Shown piece by piece: positions 51,437-60,487 of a stretch of DNA of 64,000 nucleotides. This stretch comes from Eoetvoesia sp035555955 (lineage in GTDB: Bacteria; Pseudomonadota; Gammaproteobacteria; Burkholderiales; Burkholderiaceae_B). A program made the translations under genes and the position numbers. Every line of letters starts with the position of its first letter. Within the stretch, counting starts at the first letter, position 1. The notes under the pieces are model-generated. The model saw nothing but the letters and a program-made list of their open reading frames with translations, was not told where the DNA came from and did not search any database. The stretch is from contig NZ_DATMGA010000007.1 of NCBI RefSeq assembly GCF_035555955.1, positions 18,233 to 82,232 on the forward strand. Reading direction: 5' to 3'.

Positions 51437-51472
51437 ATAAAAAAACGCCGCGGCGGAAAAGCCGCCACGGCG
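51437..51472 (-). terminator. Intrinsic terminator between pal and cpoB
   Basis: On the minus strand CGCCGTGGCGG and CCGCCGCGGCG form an 11-bp stem with a short T-rich loop, followed by a run of seven T. It lies 23 bp after the pal stop. It should end most tol-pal transcripts and leave cpoB and the ABC genes at lower or separately controlled expression. Confidence 0.85.
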
Positions 51473-51495
51473 CTGTTGCGACCAACGCCTAGATA

Positions 51496-51990
51496 TTAAC
51501 GTTGATAAACGATATCTGCACGGCGGTTTTCAGCGTAGTCGGCTTCGGTGTTGCCAAGCGCCTTGGGACGCTCTTTACCGAAGCTGATGGCTTCGATCTG
51601 GTCGGAATGAACGCCAAGCAGGGTCATCATGCGGGCGACGGCGTCGGAACGGCGCTGGCCGAGGGCCAGGTTGTATTCGGAGCTGCCGCGGGCATCGGCG
51701 TTGCCTTCGATGCGGATTTTCTGCTGGGCGTGGCTGGTGAGGTACGAGGAGTGCATTTCAACCAGGTTGCGGTATTGATCGGGCACGACGTAGCTGTTGA
51801 ACTCGAAGTAGACCGAGCGCTGTTGCGCAAGCGGGCTTTGAGGGTTGAACGGATCCATGACCTGCCCAGCGTTGGCGCCTTCCGAGCCCGAACCCTTACC
51901 GGCGTTCTGGTCGAGAGGGACCGAGCTGCAAGCTGCCAACGTGGCGGCCAATGCAGCAATACTTAGGCTTTTTGCAATGCGCGAGCTCAT
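51496..51990 (-). CDS. pal: Peptidoglycan-associated lipoprotein
   Basis: A 164-residue outer-membrane lipoprotein. Its signal peptide ends in lipobox LAAC (about residue 21), followed by SSVPLDQ. The OmpA-like peptidoglycan-binding domain spans about 55-160, with VYFEFNSYVVPDQYRNLVEM and IEGNADARGSSEYNLALGQR. It anchors the outer membrane to the wall and partners TolB, encoded 34 bp upstream. Confidence 0.96.
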   Translation of the reverse strand: MSSRIAKSLSIAALAATLAACSSVPLDQNAGKGSGSEGANAGQVMDPFNPQSPLAQQRSVYFEFNSYVVPDQYRNLVEMHSSYLTSHAQQKIRIEGNADARGSSEYNLALGQRRSDAVARMMTLLGVHSDQIEAISFGKERPKALGNTEADYAENRRADIVYQR

Positions 51991-52024
51991 TTAAGTTCCT
52001 TTAAGAAAAGAGTCACACTAAAAA

Positions 52025-53335
52025 CTAATTGGTAAACGGGCCCCAGGTAGGCTCGCGTACCTTGCCATCGAGTGCCGACAAGGTCTGGCGTACCCGGCCG
52101 TCTATCGACACCACGGCCAGAACGCTGCGGCCGCCCTGAACCGAGCTGTAGAGGATTTGCATGCCGTTGGGCGCAAAACTGGGTGATTCGTCGTCCGGCC
52201 CTGCGGTCAGTAATTGTTCGCCGCCGGTGCTCATGTTTTGCATCCCGATGCGGAATGCTCCGTCCCTGCGAGTAACGTACGCCAGGTTCTTGGCATCTGG
52301 CGAGATGGCTGGTGAAACATTGTAACTACCGTTGAAAGTGATTCGCTGGGCATTGCCGCTGGCAAGATCGACCCGGTAGATTTGCGGCGCGCCGCCGCGG
52401 TCGCTGGTGAAGACCAGCGAACCGCCGTCCGGCGTGTATTGCGGTTCGGTGTCGATGAGGGGCGAGCGCATGACGCGCCGCAGGTTCGATCCGTCGGCAT
52501 TGATGGTGTAGATTTGCGAGATGCTGTCGCGCGAAAGCACCACGGCAAGCTGTTGCCCGTTGGGCGACCAGGTTGGCGCGCTGTTGTTGCCCTTGAAGTT
52601 CGCGATGGGGAAGCGCTGCCCTGTCGCCAAGGTCTGGATGTACACGACGGGCTTGTTGCTTTCGAAGCTGACGTAGGCCAGCTTTTTGCCGTCGGGCGAC
52701 CACGAGGGCGAAATGATGGAGTGCTTGGAGCGCAGCATGACTTGCGGGTTTTGCCCGTCGGCGTCTGCAATTTGTAACTCATATGTGTTGCCTTTTTGCA
52801 ACACGTAGGCGATGCGCGTCGAGAACACGCCGCGCACGCCGGTGATTTTTTCGTAGATGCGGTCGGCGATCTGATGCGCGATGCGGCGCAGTTCTTTTTC
52901 GGATCCGGTGAACGCTACGCCGTCGAGCTGGCTTTTGCGCACCGAGTCGCCCAGACGGTAGCTGACCGAATATTGGCCGCCGGACTGGCTGATGGAGCCG
53001 TAGGCCAGGTAATCGGCGCCACGCGAGCGCCAGTCGTCGTAGGAAACCGGTGTTTCGGCGGTAAGGCTGGCGCCGGCAGCGCTGATCAGGCGGAACTGGC
53101 CCGAGCGGGTCAGGTCGGCCCGGATGACTTCGGCCACGTACTGGCCCTGCGGATCGCCCGAGAAATCGGCGATGGCGATCGGGTATTGCGTGGCACCCAC
53201 CCCTGACATGTCGACGCGAAGCTGGGCATTGGCCTGCGTAGCGGCAAAGAAGGTTGCCAGCAGCATGACCAGCCCTGAAAGCCAGGTTCTCCACGAACCG
53301 CGGGAGGCGGCTTTCGCGAAAGTGACAACTGTCAT
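52025..53335 (-). CDS. tolB: Tol-Pal system protein TolB
   Basis: A 436-residue periplasmic protein with a signal peptide (about 1-37, ending TQANAQ). An N-terminal alpha/beta domain (about 40-170) is followed by a six-bladed beta-propeller built of repeats such as SPSWSPDGKKLAYVSFESNK, APTWSPNGQQLAVVLS and SPAISPDAKNLAYV. It mediates contact between Pal and TolA. The end DGKVREPTWGPF is typical. Confidence 0.96.
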   Translation of the reverse strand: MTVVTFAKAASRGSWRTWLSGLVMLLATFFAATQANAQLRVDMSGVGATQYPIAIADFSGDPQGQYVAEVIRADLTRSGQFRLISAAGASLTAETPVSYDDWRSRGADYLAYGSISQSGGQYSVSYRLGDSVRKSQLDGVAFTGSEKELRRIAHQIADRIYEKITGVRGVFSTRIAYVLQKGNTYELQIADADGQNPQVMLRSKHSIISPSWSPDGKKLAYVSFESNKPVVYIQTLATGQRFPIANFKGNNSAPTWSPNGQQLAVVLSRDSISQIYTINADGSNLRRVMRSPLIDTEPQYTPDGGSLVFTSDRGGAPQIYRVDLASGNAQRITFNGSYNVSPAISPDAKNLAYVTRRDGAFRIGMQNMSTGGEQLLTAGPDDESPSFAPNGMQILYSSVQGGRSVLAVVSIDGRVRQTLSALDGKVREPTWGPFTN

Positions 53336-53347
53336 ATCGGTAATCTC

Positions 53348-54511
53348 CTATTGTGGATACATTTGGTAGTTTCCTTCGATGGACGAGGGATACTTGCCAT
53401 TAGGTGGTTTCGGGAACGGGGTGCAGGCCTTGATGCCCGCCTCGACCGCCCGGTCGAAGCCGGGAATTCCCGAGGATCGCTGGATGTCCACCTTGGTGAC
53501 CGTATGCTTCACGGGATCCAGTGTAGCTCTGTATTGTACTGTGGGGTTGGGGCCGTTGCGGGGCGGAATCGGGTAAATAACCTTGGGTTCCACACATTGG
53601 CGAATCAGGGCCGCATAGCCGCCGTCGCCGCCACCGCCGCCGCGCTGGTTGCGGTCGGCCGTGCCGCCTGGAATGCCCGCAGCGCCGAGGGCGTCGCCGC
53701 GCATGGCCGCGCGAATGGCGTCGCGTTTGGCAGCGGCGGCTTTCTCGGCGGCGGCTTTGGCTGCCGCGGCCTTCTTCTCGGCGGCTGCCTTCTCCGCGGC
53801 TTCCTTGGCAGCTTTTTGTTCGGCTGCCTTCTTGGCTTCGGCTGCTTCCTTGGCCTTTTGCTCCGCGGCTTTTTGTTCAGCCGCTTTCCGGGCGTCGTCC
53901 TTGGCCTTTTGCTCTGCCGCTTTCTTTTCGGCTTCTGCCTTGGCCTTCTTTTCAGCCTCGGCCTTGGCTTTGGCCTCTTCGGCTTTCTTCTCGGCCAATG
54001 CTTTTTCGGCGGCCAGCTTGGCGGCCTTGTCTGCGGCGGCTTTCTCGGCCGCTTTCTTCTCGGCCTGCGCCTTTTCGGCGGCCAGGCGCTCCTGCTCCTG
54101 CTTCTCGCGTTCCTTGCGCGCTTTTTCAAGCGCGATGTCGGGGTCGACGGCTGGCTTGGGAGGCGTGGCCACGGGCGGCGCGGGCGTGGGTTTGGGCTGA
54201 GGTTGAGGCTCGGGCTCAGGTTCCGGCTTTGGCTGGGGGGCGGGCTTGGGAGGAGGGGGCGTCTCGGGTTCGGGCGGAGTCTGGGCGTCGGATTGCTCCG
54301 GCTCGGCCGCCGTGGGGGTGGTGCCGTTGGCCCACAGTTCGACCTGGACCGGGTTGGGACTCTTGGGAGGCGACGACAGGAAGCCGAACAGCATCAGCAA
54401 AAATACCAGCAAGTGGGCGCTGACAGCATAGACCAGCCCGCGACGCTCGTCCCGTTGCTCGGGTGTTCTTGCGAGGGGAGTGTTGGCGGGCCTGGTCTTG
54501 GTGTGCTTCAT
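53348..54511 (-). CDS. tolA: Cell envelope integrity protein TolA
   Basis: A 387-residue inner-membrane protein. One transmembrane segment lies at about 29-49 (YAVSAHLLVFLLMLFGFL). It is followed by a Pro/Glu/Lys-rich stretch (about 70-120) and a very long Ala/Lys/Glu helix with AEKKA-type repeats (about 130-270). The C-terminal globular domain III (about 290-387, RQCVEPKVIYPIPPRNGPNP) binds TolB and Pal. Low-complexity DNA here gives many false open frames on the other strand. Confidence 0.95.
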   Translation of the reverse strand: MKHTKTRPANTPLARTPEQRDERRGLVYAVSAHLLVFLLMLFGFLSSPPKSPNPVQVELWANGTTPTAAEPEQSDAQTPPEPETPPPPKPAPQPKPEPEPEPQPQPKPTPAPPVATPPKPAVDPDIALEKARKEREKQEQERLAAEKAQAEKKAAEKAAADKAAKLAAEKALAEKKAEEAKAKAEAEKKAKAEAEKKAAEQKAKDDARKAAEQKAAEQKAKEAAEAKKAAEQKAAKEAAEKAAAEKKAAAAKAAAEKAAAAKRDAIRAAMRGDALGAAGIPGGTADRNQRGGGGGDGGYAALIRQCVEPKVIYPIPPRNGPNPTVQYRATLDPVKHTVTKVDIQRSSGIPGFDRAVEAGIKACTPFPKPPNGKYPSSIEGNYQMYPQ

Positions 54512-54558
54512 GGGGGGCTTGGGGGGTTGTCCGTTGGCGAGCCTGGAGGCATGCGGGC

Positions 54559-55011
54559 TTATTTCTTCTTGCCCGTGTCGGCGCTCGACTTCTGGTCGAC
54601 GAGCAGGCCCAGGCGGGTAATGCCGCCGCTGCGCAGTTCATCCATGACTTTCATTACCTCTTCATAGGGCACCCGGCCGTCGGCGGCGATGACGACCGGC
54701 GTATCCGCCGTGCTGCGCGATTGCACTTCGCTGACAAGGTTCTGGCTGTTGATTTGCTGGAACTCCGACCCGGCGGTGCGCATGCGCACGGAAATGGATT
54801 TGTCTTCGGAAATTTGCACTTCGAGCGGCGTGACGGGCACCTCGGCCGCCTGGCCGACGGAAGGCAGCTGTATGACGCCCGGCGTGATCATGGGCGCTGT
54901 CACCATGAAGATGACCAGCAGCACCAGCATGACGTCGATGTAGGGAACCACGTTGATTTCGTTCTTCAGGCGGCGGCCGTGCCGGCCGGTGGAGCCACGG
55001 TTCGAAGGCAT
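54559..55011 (-). CDS. tolR: Tol-Pal system protein TolR
   Basis: A 150-residue ExbD/TolR family protein with one transmembrane segment (about 20-42). The conserved Asp in INVVPYIDVMLVLLVIFMVT senses the proton flux together with TolQ. The periplasmic domain contains SISVRMRTAGSEFQQI. Its start shares one base with the tolQ stop, showing translational coupling. Confidence 0.95.
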   Translation of the reverse strand: MPSNRGSTGRHGRRLKNEINVVPYIDVMLVLLVIFMVTAPMITPGVIQLPSVGQAAEVPVTPLEVQISEDKSISVRMRTAGSEFQQINSQNLVSEVQSRSTADTPVVIAADGRVPYEEVMKVMDELRSGGITRLGLLVDQKSSADTGKKK

Positions 55012-55685
55012 TAGCGGACCTGACGTTGCAAGATATTGAGGAACTCGTCTATGAAGCTGTCGAAGCGGATAGACAGGCGGTCGATTTCGTTGGTGTAGCG
55101 GTTGTAGGCGATGACGGCCGGAATGGCCGCGAACAGGCCGATGGCCGTGGCGATCAGGGCTTCGGCAATGCCGGGAGCCACGGCGGAAAGCGTAGCCTGC
55201 TGCATGGTGGAAAGGCCCAGGAAGGCATGCATGATGCCCCAGACCGTGCCAAGCAGGCCGATGTAGGGGCTGACCGAGCCGGCCGAGGCCAGGAAGTTGA
55301 GGTGGGACTCCAGGCCGTCCATTTCACGCTGGTAGGTGGCGCGCATGGCGCGGCGCGGGCCGTCCAGCAGCGCGTCGCTGGTGCCGTTGCTGCGGCGCGC
55401 CTTGATGAATTCGGTCATGCCCGAGTCGAAGATGCGCGCCAGGGCGCCGTGCTCGTCGCGCCGGGTGGCGACCGATTGCTGCAGCACGGACAAATCCCCG
55501 CCCGCCCAGAAGTCGTCCTCGAAGCGCCGGGTTTGCTCGTTGGCGCGCTTGAGCGCCGCGCGCTTGCTGAAAATATAGGTCCAGGACAGTACGGAAACGC
55601 CCAGCAGGATGAGCATCACGAGTTGTACCGGGACGCTGGCATTGACCAGTAAAGAAAGCAACGAGATGTCGCTGGATGCGTGCAT
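55011..55685 (-). CDS. tolQ: Tol-Pal system protein TolQ
   Basis: A 224-residue ExbB/TolQ family protein with three transmembrane segments (about 15-37, 133-155, 170-190). It also carries the family motif LGLLGTVWGIMHAFLGL (about 138-154) and ALIATAIGLFAAIPAVIAYN. The start ATG at 55685 is 2 bp after the ybgC stop. It forms the proton-driven motor with TolR and TolA. Confidence 0.95.
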   Translation of the reverse strand: MHASSDISLLSLLVNASVPVQLVMLILLGVSVLSWTYIFSKRAALKRANEQTRRFEDDFWAGGDLSVLQQSVATRRDEHGALARIFDSGMTEFIKARRSNGTSDALLDGPRRAMRATYQREMDGLESHLNFLASAGSVSPYIGLLGTVWGIMHAFLGLSTMQQATLSAVAPGIAEALIATAIGLFAAIPAVIAYNRYTNEIDRLSIRFDSFIDEFLNILQRQVR

Positions 55686-55687
55686 GA

Positions 55688-56107
55688 TTAGTTTTGAACC
55701 TTTTCCAGGAGAGTTCTGAGTTCTTGGGGCAATGCCGCGGGCCGGAATGTTTCCGTATCCACACAGCATATTTGGATGTTACTTTCGCAAAGCAGTTCCC
55801 CGGCAAGCTCGGCCTGCTGCTTGAAGTCGACCGAGGCGCGGCCCAGGCGCACGATCTGGCTGTGTATGGTGATCAGGTCGTCCAGCCTGGCCGGTTTGCG
55901 GTACTGGATGTCGGCGCCCTTGACCACGAACATGCGGTGTTCGCGCCTGGCCAGTTCGGATTGGTTTACCCCCAGATTCCGCAGCCATTCGGTGCGTGCT
56001 CTTTCGAAGAATTTCAGGTAGTTGGCGTAGAACACCACCCCTGCGGTATCGGTGTCTTCGTAATATACGCGTATATCCAGCGTCTGCTTGGGCGTTTCAG
56101 TTGACAT
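55688..56107 (-). CDS. ybgC: Tol-Pal system-associated acyl-CoA thioesterase
   Basis: A 139-residue hot-dog fold thioesterase. The motif VYYEDTDTAGVVFYANYLKF (about 12-31, with the catalytic Asp of the 4HBT family) is followed by ERARTEWLRNLG and RMFVVKGADIQYRKPARLDD. It is the first gene of the tol-pal cluster, as in many proteobacteria. The start at 56107 matches the family length; a 19-codon upstream extension was rejected. Confidence 0.94.
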   Translation of the reverse strand: MSTETPKQTLDIRVYYEDTDTAGVVFYANYLKFFERARTEWLRNLGVNQSELARREHRMFVVKGADIQYRKPARLDDLITIHSQIVRLGRASVDFKQQAELAGELLCESNIQICCVDTETFRPAALPQELRTLLEKVQN

Positions 56108-56131
56108 GGGTTTCGTTGAGCGACGTGACAA

Positions 56132-56153
56132 GCCCGGCGAATTCAGGCCGGGC
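56132..56153. terminator. Hairpin between proS and ybgC
   Basis: GCCCGGC and GCCGGGC are perfect 7-bp arms around GAATTCAG, about 50 bp past the proS stop. No long T run follows on the minus strand. It may weaken readthrough from proS into the tol-pal genes. Confidence 0.4.
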
Positions 56154-56203
56154 GTCGGGCACATAATAAACCTTTCGGCCTTCCAGTGGGGGCCAAGTGT
56201 AAT

Positions 56204-57943
56204 TCAGCGTAATAATTTTAATTGCTCTATTGCATGGGCCAGGGCGTCGCCGACGGGGATATTGCCGGACTGCCCGCTGCGGCGATCCTGGAATTCGACG
56301 ATGCCGTCCTTCAGGCCGCGATCGCCCACCGTGATACGCAGCGGCGCGCCGATGAGCTCCCAGTCGGCGAACATGACGCCGGGCCGCGTGTCGCGGTCGT
56401 CCAGCATGACGTCCACGCCTTGTTCCTGAAGCTGCCGGTACAGAGTTTCGGCGGTGTTGCGCACTGTTTCACTCTTGTGGAAGCCCATGGGGCAGATGAC
56501 CGCTTCGAACGGCGCGATGGCCTTGGGCCAGATGATGCCCTTGTCGTCGTGGTTCTGTTCGATGGCGGCGGCGGAAATGCGGCTGATGCCGATGCCGTAG
56601 CAACCCATTTGCAAAACGGCCGGCTTGCCGTCGGTTTCCAGGAACGTGGCCTGCAGCGCCTTGGAGTACTTGTCGCCCAGGAAGAACACGTGTCCGACTT
56701 CGATGCCGCGCTGAATCGCCAGTTGTCCTCCCCGGGGGTCGGGGTCGCCGGCGACGACGTTGCGCAGATCGGCCACCATGGTGGGTTCGGGCAGGTCGCG
56801 TCCCCAGTTGACTCCGGTGTAGTGGAAGCCTTCGTCGTTGGCGCCGCAGATGAAGTTGCTCATGTTGGCCACGGTGGCGTCGGCGATGACAGTCATGGGC
56901 TCTTGCGTCTGGATGGGGCCCAGGTAGCCGGGCGGGCAGCCGAACGCCCGCTTGATTTCGGCGTCGGTGGCGAAGCGATAGCCGCGATCGAGGCCGGCAA
57001 GCTTGCCGGTCTTGACTTCGTTCAGCTCGTGGTCGCCGCGCAGCAGCAGCAGCCACAGGGCGGCCTGGCCGCCTTCTTCCTCGGGCTCGGTGGCCAGCAC
57101 GATGGACTTGACGGTGTCCGACAGCGGGCGCTGCAGCAGTTCGGCCACGGCCTCGCACTTTTGCGCGTCGGGGGTGGGCGTTTTGACCAGCGCTTCGGCA
57201 GCCGCGCCGCGTTCGGTGATGAGGCAGGGGGCCTCGGCCAATTCGATGTTGGCCGCGTATTGCGAGTCGGGGTTGTAGACCAGCAGATCCTCGCCGGTGT
57301 CGGCGATGACCTGGAATTCGTGGCTGCGCGAGCCGCCGATGGAGCCGGTGTCGGCGGCCACCGCCCGGAATTCCAGGCCGAGCCGCTCGAATATGCGCAT
57401 GTAGGCGGCATACATATTGTCGTAGCTGGCCTGCGCCGAGGCTTCGTCGCGGTCGAAGGAATAGGCGTCCTTCATGGTGAACTCGCGTCCGCGCATCAGT
57501 CCGAAGCGGGGGCGGCGCTCGTCGCGGAACTTGGTCTGGATATGGTAGAAGTTGACGGGCAACTGGCGCCAGCTATGGATTTCGTTGCGCGCGATGTCGG
57601 TGATGACTTCTTCCGAGGTCGGCTGCAGGACGAAATCGCGCTGGTGGCGATCCTTGATGCGCAGCAGTTCGGCGCCGTATTTTTCCCAGCGGCCCGACTC
57701 CATCCAGAGTTCGGCCGGCTGCACCACCGGCATCAGCAGTTCGATGGCGCCCGCCGCGTTCATTTCCTGGCGCACGATGTTTTCGATTTTGCGCAGCACC
57801 TTCAGGCCCAGGGGCATATAGGTATAGATGCCGCCCGCCGCCTTGCGGATCATTCCGGCGCGGGTCATGAGCTGGTGGCTGATGACCTCGGCTTCGGCGG
57901 GAGCTTCTTTGAGGGTGTTGATGTGATACTTGGATGCGCGCAT
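56204..57943 (-). CDS. proS: Prolyl-tRNA synthetase
   Basis: A 579-residue class II synthetase that charges tRNA-Pro. Motif 1 region (MTRAGMIRKAAGGIYTYMPL), motif 2 (FRDERRPRFGLMRGREFTMK, about 135-155), the editing insertion domain (about 230-380, TVKSIVLATEPEEEGG), motif 3 (GCYGIGISRISAAAIEQ, about 435) and the anticodon-binding C-terminus are all present. This is the bacterial form with an inserted editing domain. It is divergent from rppH across 62 bp. Confidence 0.97.
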   Translation of the reverse strand: MRASKYHINTLKEAPAEAEVISHQLMTRAGMIRKAAGGIYTYMPLGLKVLRKIENIVRQEMNAAGAIELLMPVVQPAELWMESGRWEKYGAELLRIKDRHQRDFVLQPTSEEVITDIARNEIHSWRQLPVNFYHIQTKFRDERRPRFGLMRGREFTMKDAYSFDRDEASAQASYDNMYAAYMRIFERLGLEFRAVAADTGSIGGSRSHEFQVIADTGEDLLVYNPDSQYAANIELAEAPCLITERGAAAEALVKTPTPDAQKCEAVAELLQRPLSDTVKSIVLATEPEEEGGQAALWLLLLRGDHELNEVKTGKLAGLDRGYRFATDAEIKRAFGCPPGYLGPIQTQEPMTVIADATVANMSNFICGANDEGFHYTGVNWGRDLPEPTMVADLRNVVAGDPDPRGGQLAIQRGIEVGHVFFLGDKYSKALQATFLETDGKPAVLQMGCYGIGISRISAAAIEQNHDDKGIIWPKAIAPFEAVICPMGFHKSETVRNTAETLYRQLQEQGVDVMLDDRDTRPGVMFADWELIGAPLRITVGDRGLKDGIVEFQDRRSGQSGNIPVGDALAHAIEQLKLLR

Positions 57944-58005
57944 GGTAGGGTTCTCGACAGATACGTATAATTGGACGTAATTGTATAAGTTTATAGAGGT
58001 GGCCC

Positions 58006-58563
58006 ATGTTAGATCGCGAAGGCTACCGTCCTAATGTCGGCATTATCCTTGTAAACCATAAAAACGAGGTTTTTTGGGGTAAGCGTATTCGGGAGCATGC
58101 CTGGCAGTTCCCGCAAGGCGGCATCAAACACGGTGAAAGCCCAGTGCAAGCCATGTATCGTGAGCTTCACGAAGAAGTCGGCTTGCTGCCCGATCATGTC
58201 CGCATCCTGGGACGGACACGCGACTGGTTGCGCTACAACGTGCCCAGCGATTTCGTTCGGCGCGATTCGCGCGGCCTGTACAAAGGACAAAAGCAAATCT
58301 GGTTTTTGCTGCGGCTGGTCGGCCGCGATTCAGACGTCTGCCTGCGCGCCACGCGGCACCCCGAATTCGACGCCTGGCGCTGGAACCACTATTGGGTTCC
58401 GCTCGATGCCGTCATCGAGTTCAAGCGCGAGGTATACACCCAGGCGCTCAACGAGCTGGCCGGCGTGCTGTTCAAGCGCGGCCAGGACATCCGCTATTTG
58501 CGCCAGCGCGCGCATCGCGGGGGCGCGGCGCCCGACAAAGATCAGGCGCCCACGGCCGGCTAG
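58006..58563 (+). CDS. rppH: RNA pyrophosphohydrolase
   Basis: A 185-residue Nudix hydrolase that removes pyrophosphate from the 5' end of mRNA and so starts decay. The Nudix box is GGIKHGESPVQAMYRELHEE followed by VGL (about 38-60). The opening LDREGYRPNVGIILVNHKNE and WFLLRLVGRD also match RppH. The tail after residue 160 is charged and low in similarity. It is divergent from proS, an order seen widely in related genomes. Confidence 0.95.
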   Translation: MLDREGYRPNVGIILVNHKNEVFWGKRIREHAWQFPQGGIKHGESPVQAMYRELHEEVGLLPDHVRILGRTRDWLRYNVPSDFVRRDSRGLYKGQKQIWFLLRLVGRDSDVCLRATRHPEFDAWRWNHYWVPLDAVIEFKREVYTQALNELAGVLFKRGQDIRYLRQRAHRGGAAPDKDQAPTAG

Positions 58564-58594
58564 CGTGCCACTGGCGCGCCAGGGCCCGGCGGGC

Positions 58595-59506
58595 TCAGTT
58601 CTTGCCGTCGAGCCGGGCGATCAGCGCGGAAGTATCCCAGCGGTTGCCGCCCATGTGCTGCACGTCGGCGTAGAACTGGTCGACCAGGGCGGTGAGCGGC
58701 AGCCGGGCGCCGTTGTTCCTGGCCTCGCTTAGCACCAGGCCCAGATCCTTGCGCATCCAGTCGACGGCGAAGCCGAAGTCGAACTTGCCCTGGGCCATGG
58801 TGCTGCCCCGGTTGTCCATCTGCCAGCTTTGGGCCGCGCCCTTGCCGATGACCTGGAGCACTTGTTCGATATCCAGGCCGGCCGTCTTGCCGAAGGCGAT
58901 GGCCTCGGCCAGCCCCTGCAGGATGCCGGCGATGCATATCTGGTTGACCATCTTGCACAACTGGCCCGAGCCCGGCTCGCCCAGCAGGGTCACGGCCTGC
59001 GCGTAGGCGCGGGCCACGGGTTCCATGACGGCGAACTGCCCGGCTTCGCCGCCGCACATGACGGTGAGCCGGCCGTGGACCGCGCCCGCTTCGCCGCCCG
59101 AGACCGGGGCATCGACAAAACCGGCATTGTGCCTGGCCGCTTGCGCGTGCAGTTCACGTGCGACCTGGGCCGAGGCGGTGGTGTGGTCCACGAACAAAGC
59201 GCCTGCTCGCATGCCCGCCAGCGCGCCGTTTTCGCCCAGCACGACACTGCGCAGATCGTCGTCGTTGCCCACGCAACTGAATACGATATCCGCCTCTTGC
59301 GCTGCTTCGCGCGGTGTGGCGGCTGCCTTGCCGCCGAATTCCGCCACCCAGGCCTGGGCCTTGCCGGCGCTGCGGTTATAGACCGTGACGCGGTGCCCCG
59401 CCTTGCTCAGGTGCCCGGCCATCGGGTAGCCCATTACGCCCAGCCCCAGGAATGCGACGTTCAGGCTGGCGGCGGGAGCATAGGTTTTTTCGGCAATGGA
59501 CGGCAT
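58595..59506 (-). CDS. Beta-hydroxyacid dehydrogenase (3-hydroxyisobutyrate dehydrogenase family)
   Basis: A 303-residue NAD(P)-dependent dehydrogenase. The Rossmann motif is AFLGLGVMGYPMAGHLSKAG (about 18-37), the substrate motif is DAPVSGGEAGA (about 140) and the catalytic Lys is in GQLCKMVNQ (about 193). Relatives oxidise 3-hydroxyisobutyrate or reduce tartronate semialdehyde. The start at 59506 is preferred over the upstream frame, which covers the AT-rich promoter. It is convergent with rppH. Confidence 0.9.
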   Translation of the reverse strand: MPSIAEKTYAPAASLNVAFLGLGVMGYPMAGHLSKAGHRVTVYNRSAGKAQAWVAEFGGKAAATPREAAQEADIVFSCVGNDDDLRSVVLGENGALAGMRAGALFVDHTTASAQVARELHAQAARHNAGFVDAPVSGGEAGAVHGRLTVMCGGEAGQFAVMEPVARAYAQAVTLLGEPGSGQLCKMVNQICIAGILQGLAEAIAFGKTAGLDIEQVLQVIGKGAAQSWQMDNRGSTMAQGKFDFGFAVDWMRKDLGLVLSEARNNGARLPLTALVDQFYADVQHMGGNRWDTSALIARLDGKN

Positions 59507-59743
59507 GCGTATCTCCAGGTAGGCTTTTTTGATTCGTAAAGAAGTTTTTTGATTTATAGGCAGTAAATGCAAAGGCCGCTTCAAGCCTTTGCTCGGATGG
59601 CCGGAACATTGTAGACCAGCGCTTGCGCGTTCGATGCGTTCGATGGGACGGGCGCCGGTTTTCAGTTATGCTTTCACTCTTGATTCAAATTGAAGCCCAT
59701 CTTGTCTTCCCACCGGGGGGAGGGATGGTTTACGATAACGCCC

Positions 59744-60148
59744 ATGTTGCAAGATCTCGATACCCTCGCTGCCCGCATCGGGCAAATGGTGCAGTTGACC
59801 CGCCAGCTTCAGGCCGAGCGGGCGTCGCTGCAGGCGCGGCTTACCACGCTGGAGCAAGAACGCAGCGCACTGCGCGATCAGTTGGCCCGCCAGCTGAACG
59901 AGCACGCTTCCGTGGCGCAGCGCCTTTCCGAACACGACAACGAGATTGGCGCGGTGCGGGCTCAGGCCGAAGCCGCCCAACTCGAGTTGCGGCTCGAAGC
60001 CTCGCGCTACAAGGCCGACTACGACAAGGTCTCGCAAACCCTGCAGGCCAGCCAGTCCGAGGCGGATCGGCTGCGCGCCGCGGCAAGCGCGGCCAAAGAC
60101 CGCATCGATGCCATACTAGAGCGTCTGCCTGGCGCGCCTCAGGAGTAA
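59744..60148 (+). CDS. Coiled-coil protein, ZapB-like
   Basis: A 134-residue, highly charged, almost wholly helical protein. Leu and Ala recur in heptads from residue 5 to 125 (LQAERASLQARLTTLEQERS, QLELRLEASRYKADYDKVSQ), giving a strong parallel coiled coil. It starts just upstream of zapA with a 5-bp gap after it. That position and the fold suggest a ZapB-type cell-division partner. No enzymatic motif is present and exact family membership is not certain. Confidence 0.8.
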   Translation: MLQDLDTLAARIGQMVQLTRQLQAERASLQARLTTLEQERSALRDQLARQLNEHASVAQRLSEHDNEIGAVRAQAEAAQLELRLEASRYKADYDKVSQTLQASQSEADRLRAAASAAKDRIDAILERLPGAPQE

Positions 60149-60153
60149 CAGCC

Positions 60154-60462
60154 ATGGAACGCATCGATGTATCCATCTTGGGGCGGGACTATTCCCTGGC
60201 CTGCGCCCCAGACGAAAAAGACGCCCTGCTTGCGGCGGTCCGGCTTGTCGACCAGCGCATGCTGGGGGTGAAAGGCTCTGGTAAAATTGCCAGCAACGAA
60301 CGCATTGCCGTCATGGCCGCGATCCAGATCGCGGCCGAGCTGCTGGCCATGCGCGCGCCTGACGGACCGCTCAGCAATGTCGCCGTTGGCGATTTCAAGC
60401 GTAAAATCGACGACATGAACAGCATGATCGATCAAGTAATCGGAGCCTCCCCAGGTAAATAA
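60154..60462 (+). CDS. zapA: Cell division protein ZapA
   Basis: A 102-residue FtsZ-ring stabiliser. It begins IDVSILGRDYSLACAPDEKD (about 4-23), the conserved ZapA head, followed by a helical dimerisation tail (ERIAVMAAIQIAAELLAMR). It lies immediately before the 6S RNA, an order common in beta- and gammaproteobacteria, so the RNA is partly co-transcribed with or follows zapA. Confidence 0.95.
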   Translation: MERIDVSILGRDYSLACAPDEKDALLAAVRLVDQRMLGVKGSGKIASNERIAVMAAIQIAAELLAMRAPDGPLSNVAVGDFKRKIDDMNSMIDQVIGASPGK

Positions 60463-60487
60463 TAAAAGTCGGTAACCCAATACTGGT

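Noticed and set aside
53351..54667. A 438-codon Gly/Leu/Phe-rich plus-strand frame opposite tolA
   Set aside because: It arises from the Ala/Lys/Glu repeats of TolA read on the other strand. Apparent membrane-like segments are an artefact of the repeat.
56222..57970. A 582-codon plus-strand frame opposite proS
   Set aside because: All synthetase motifs are on the minus strand; this frame has low complexity and no start signal.
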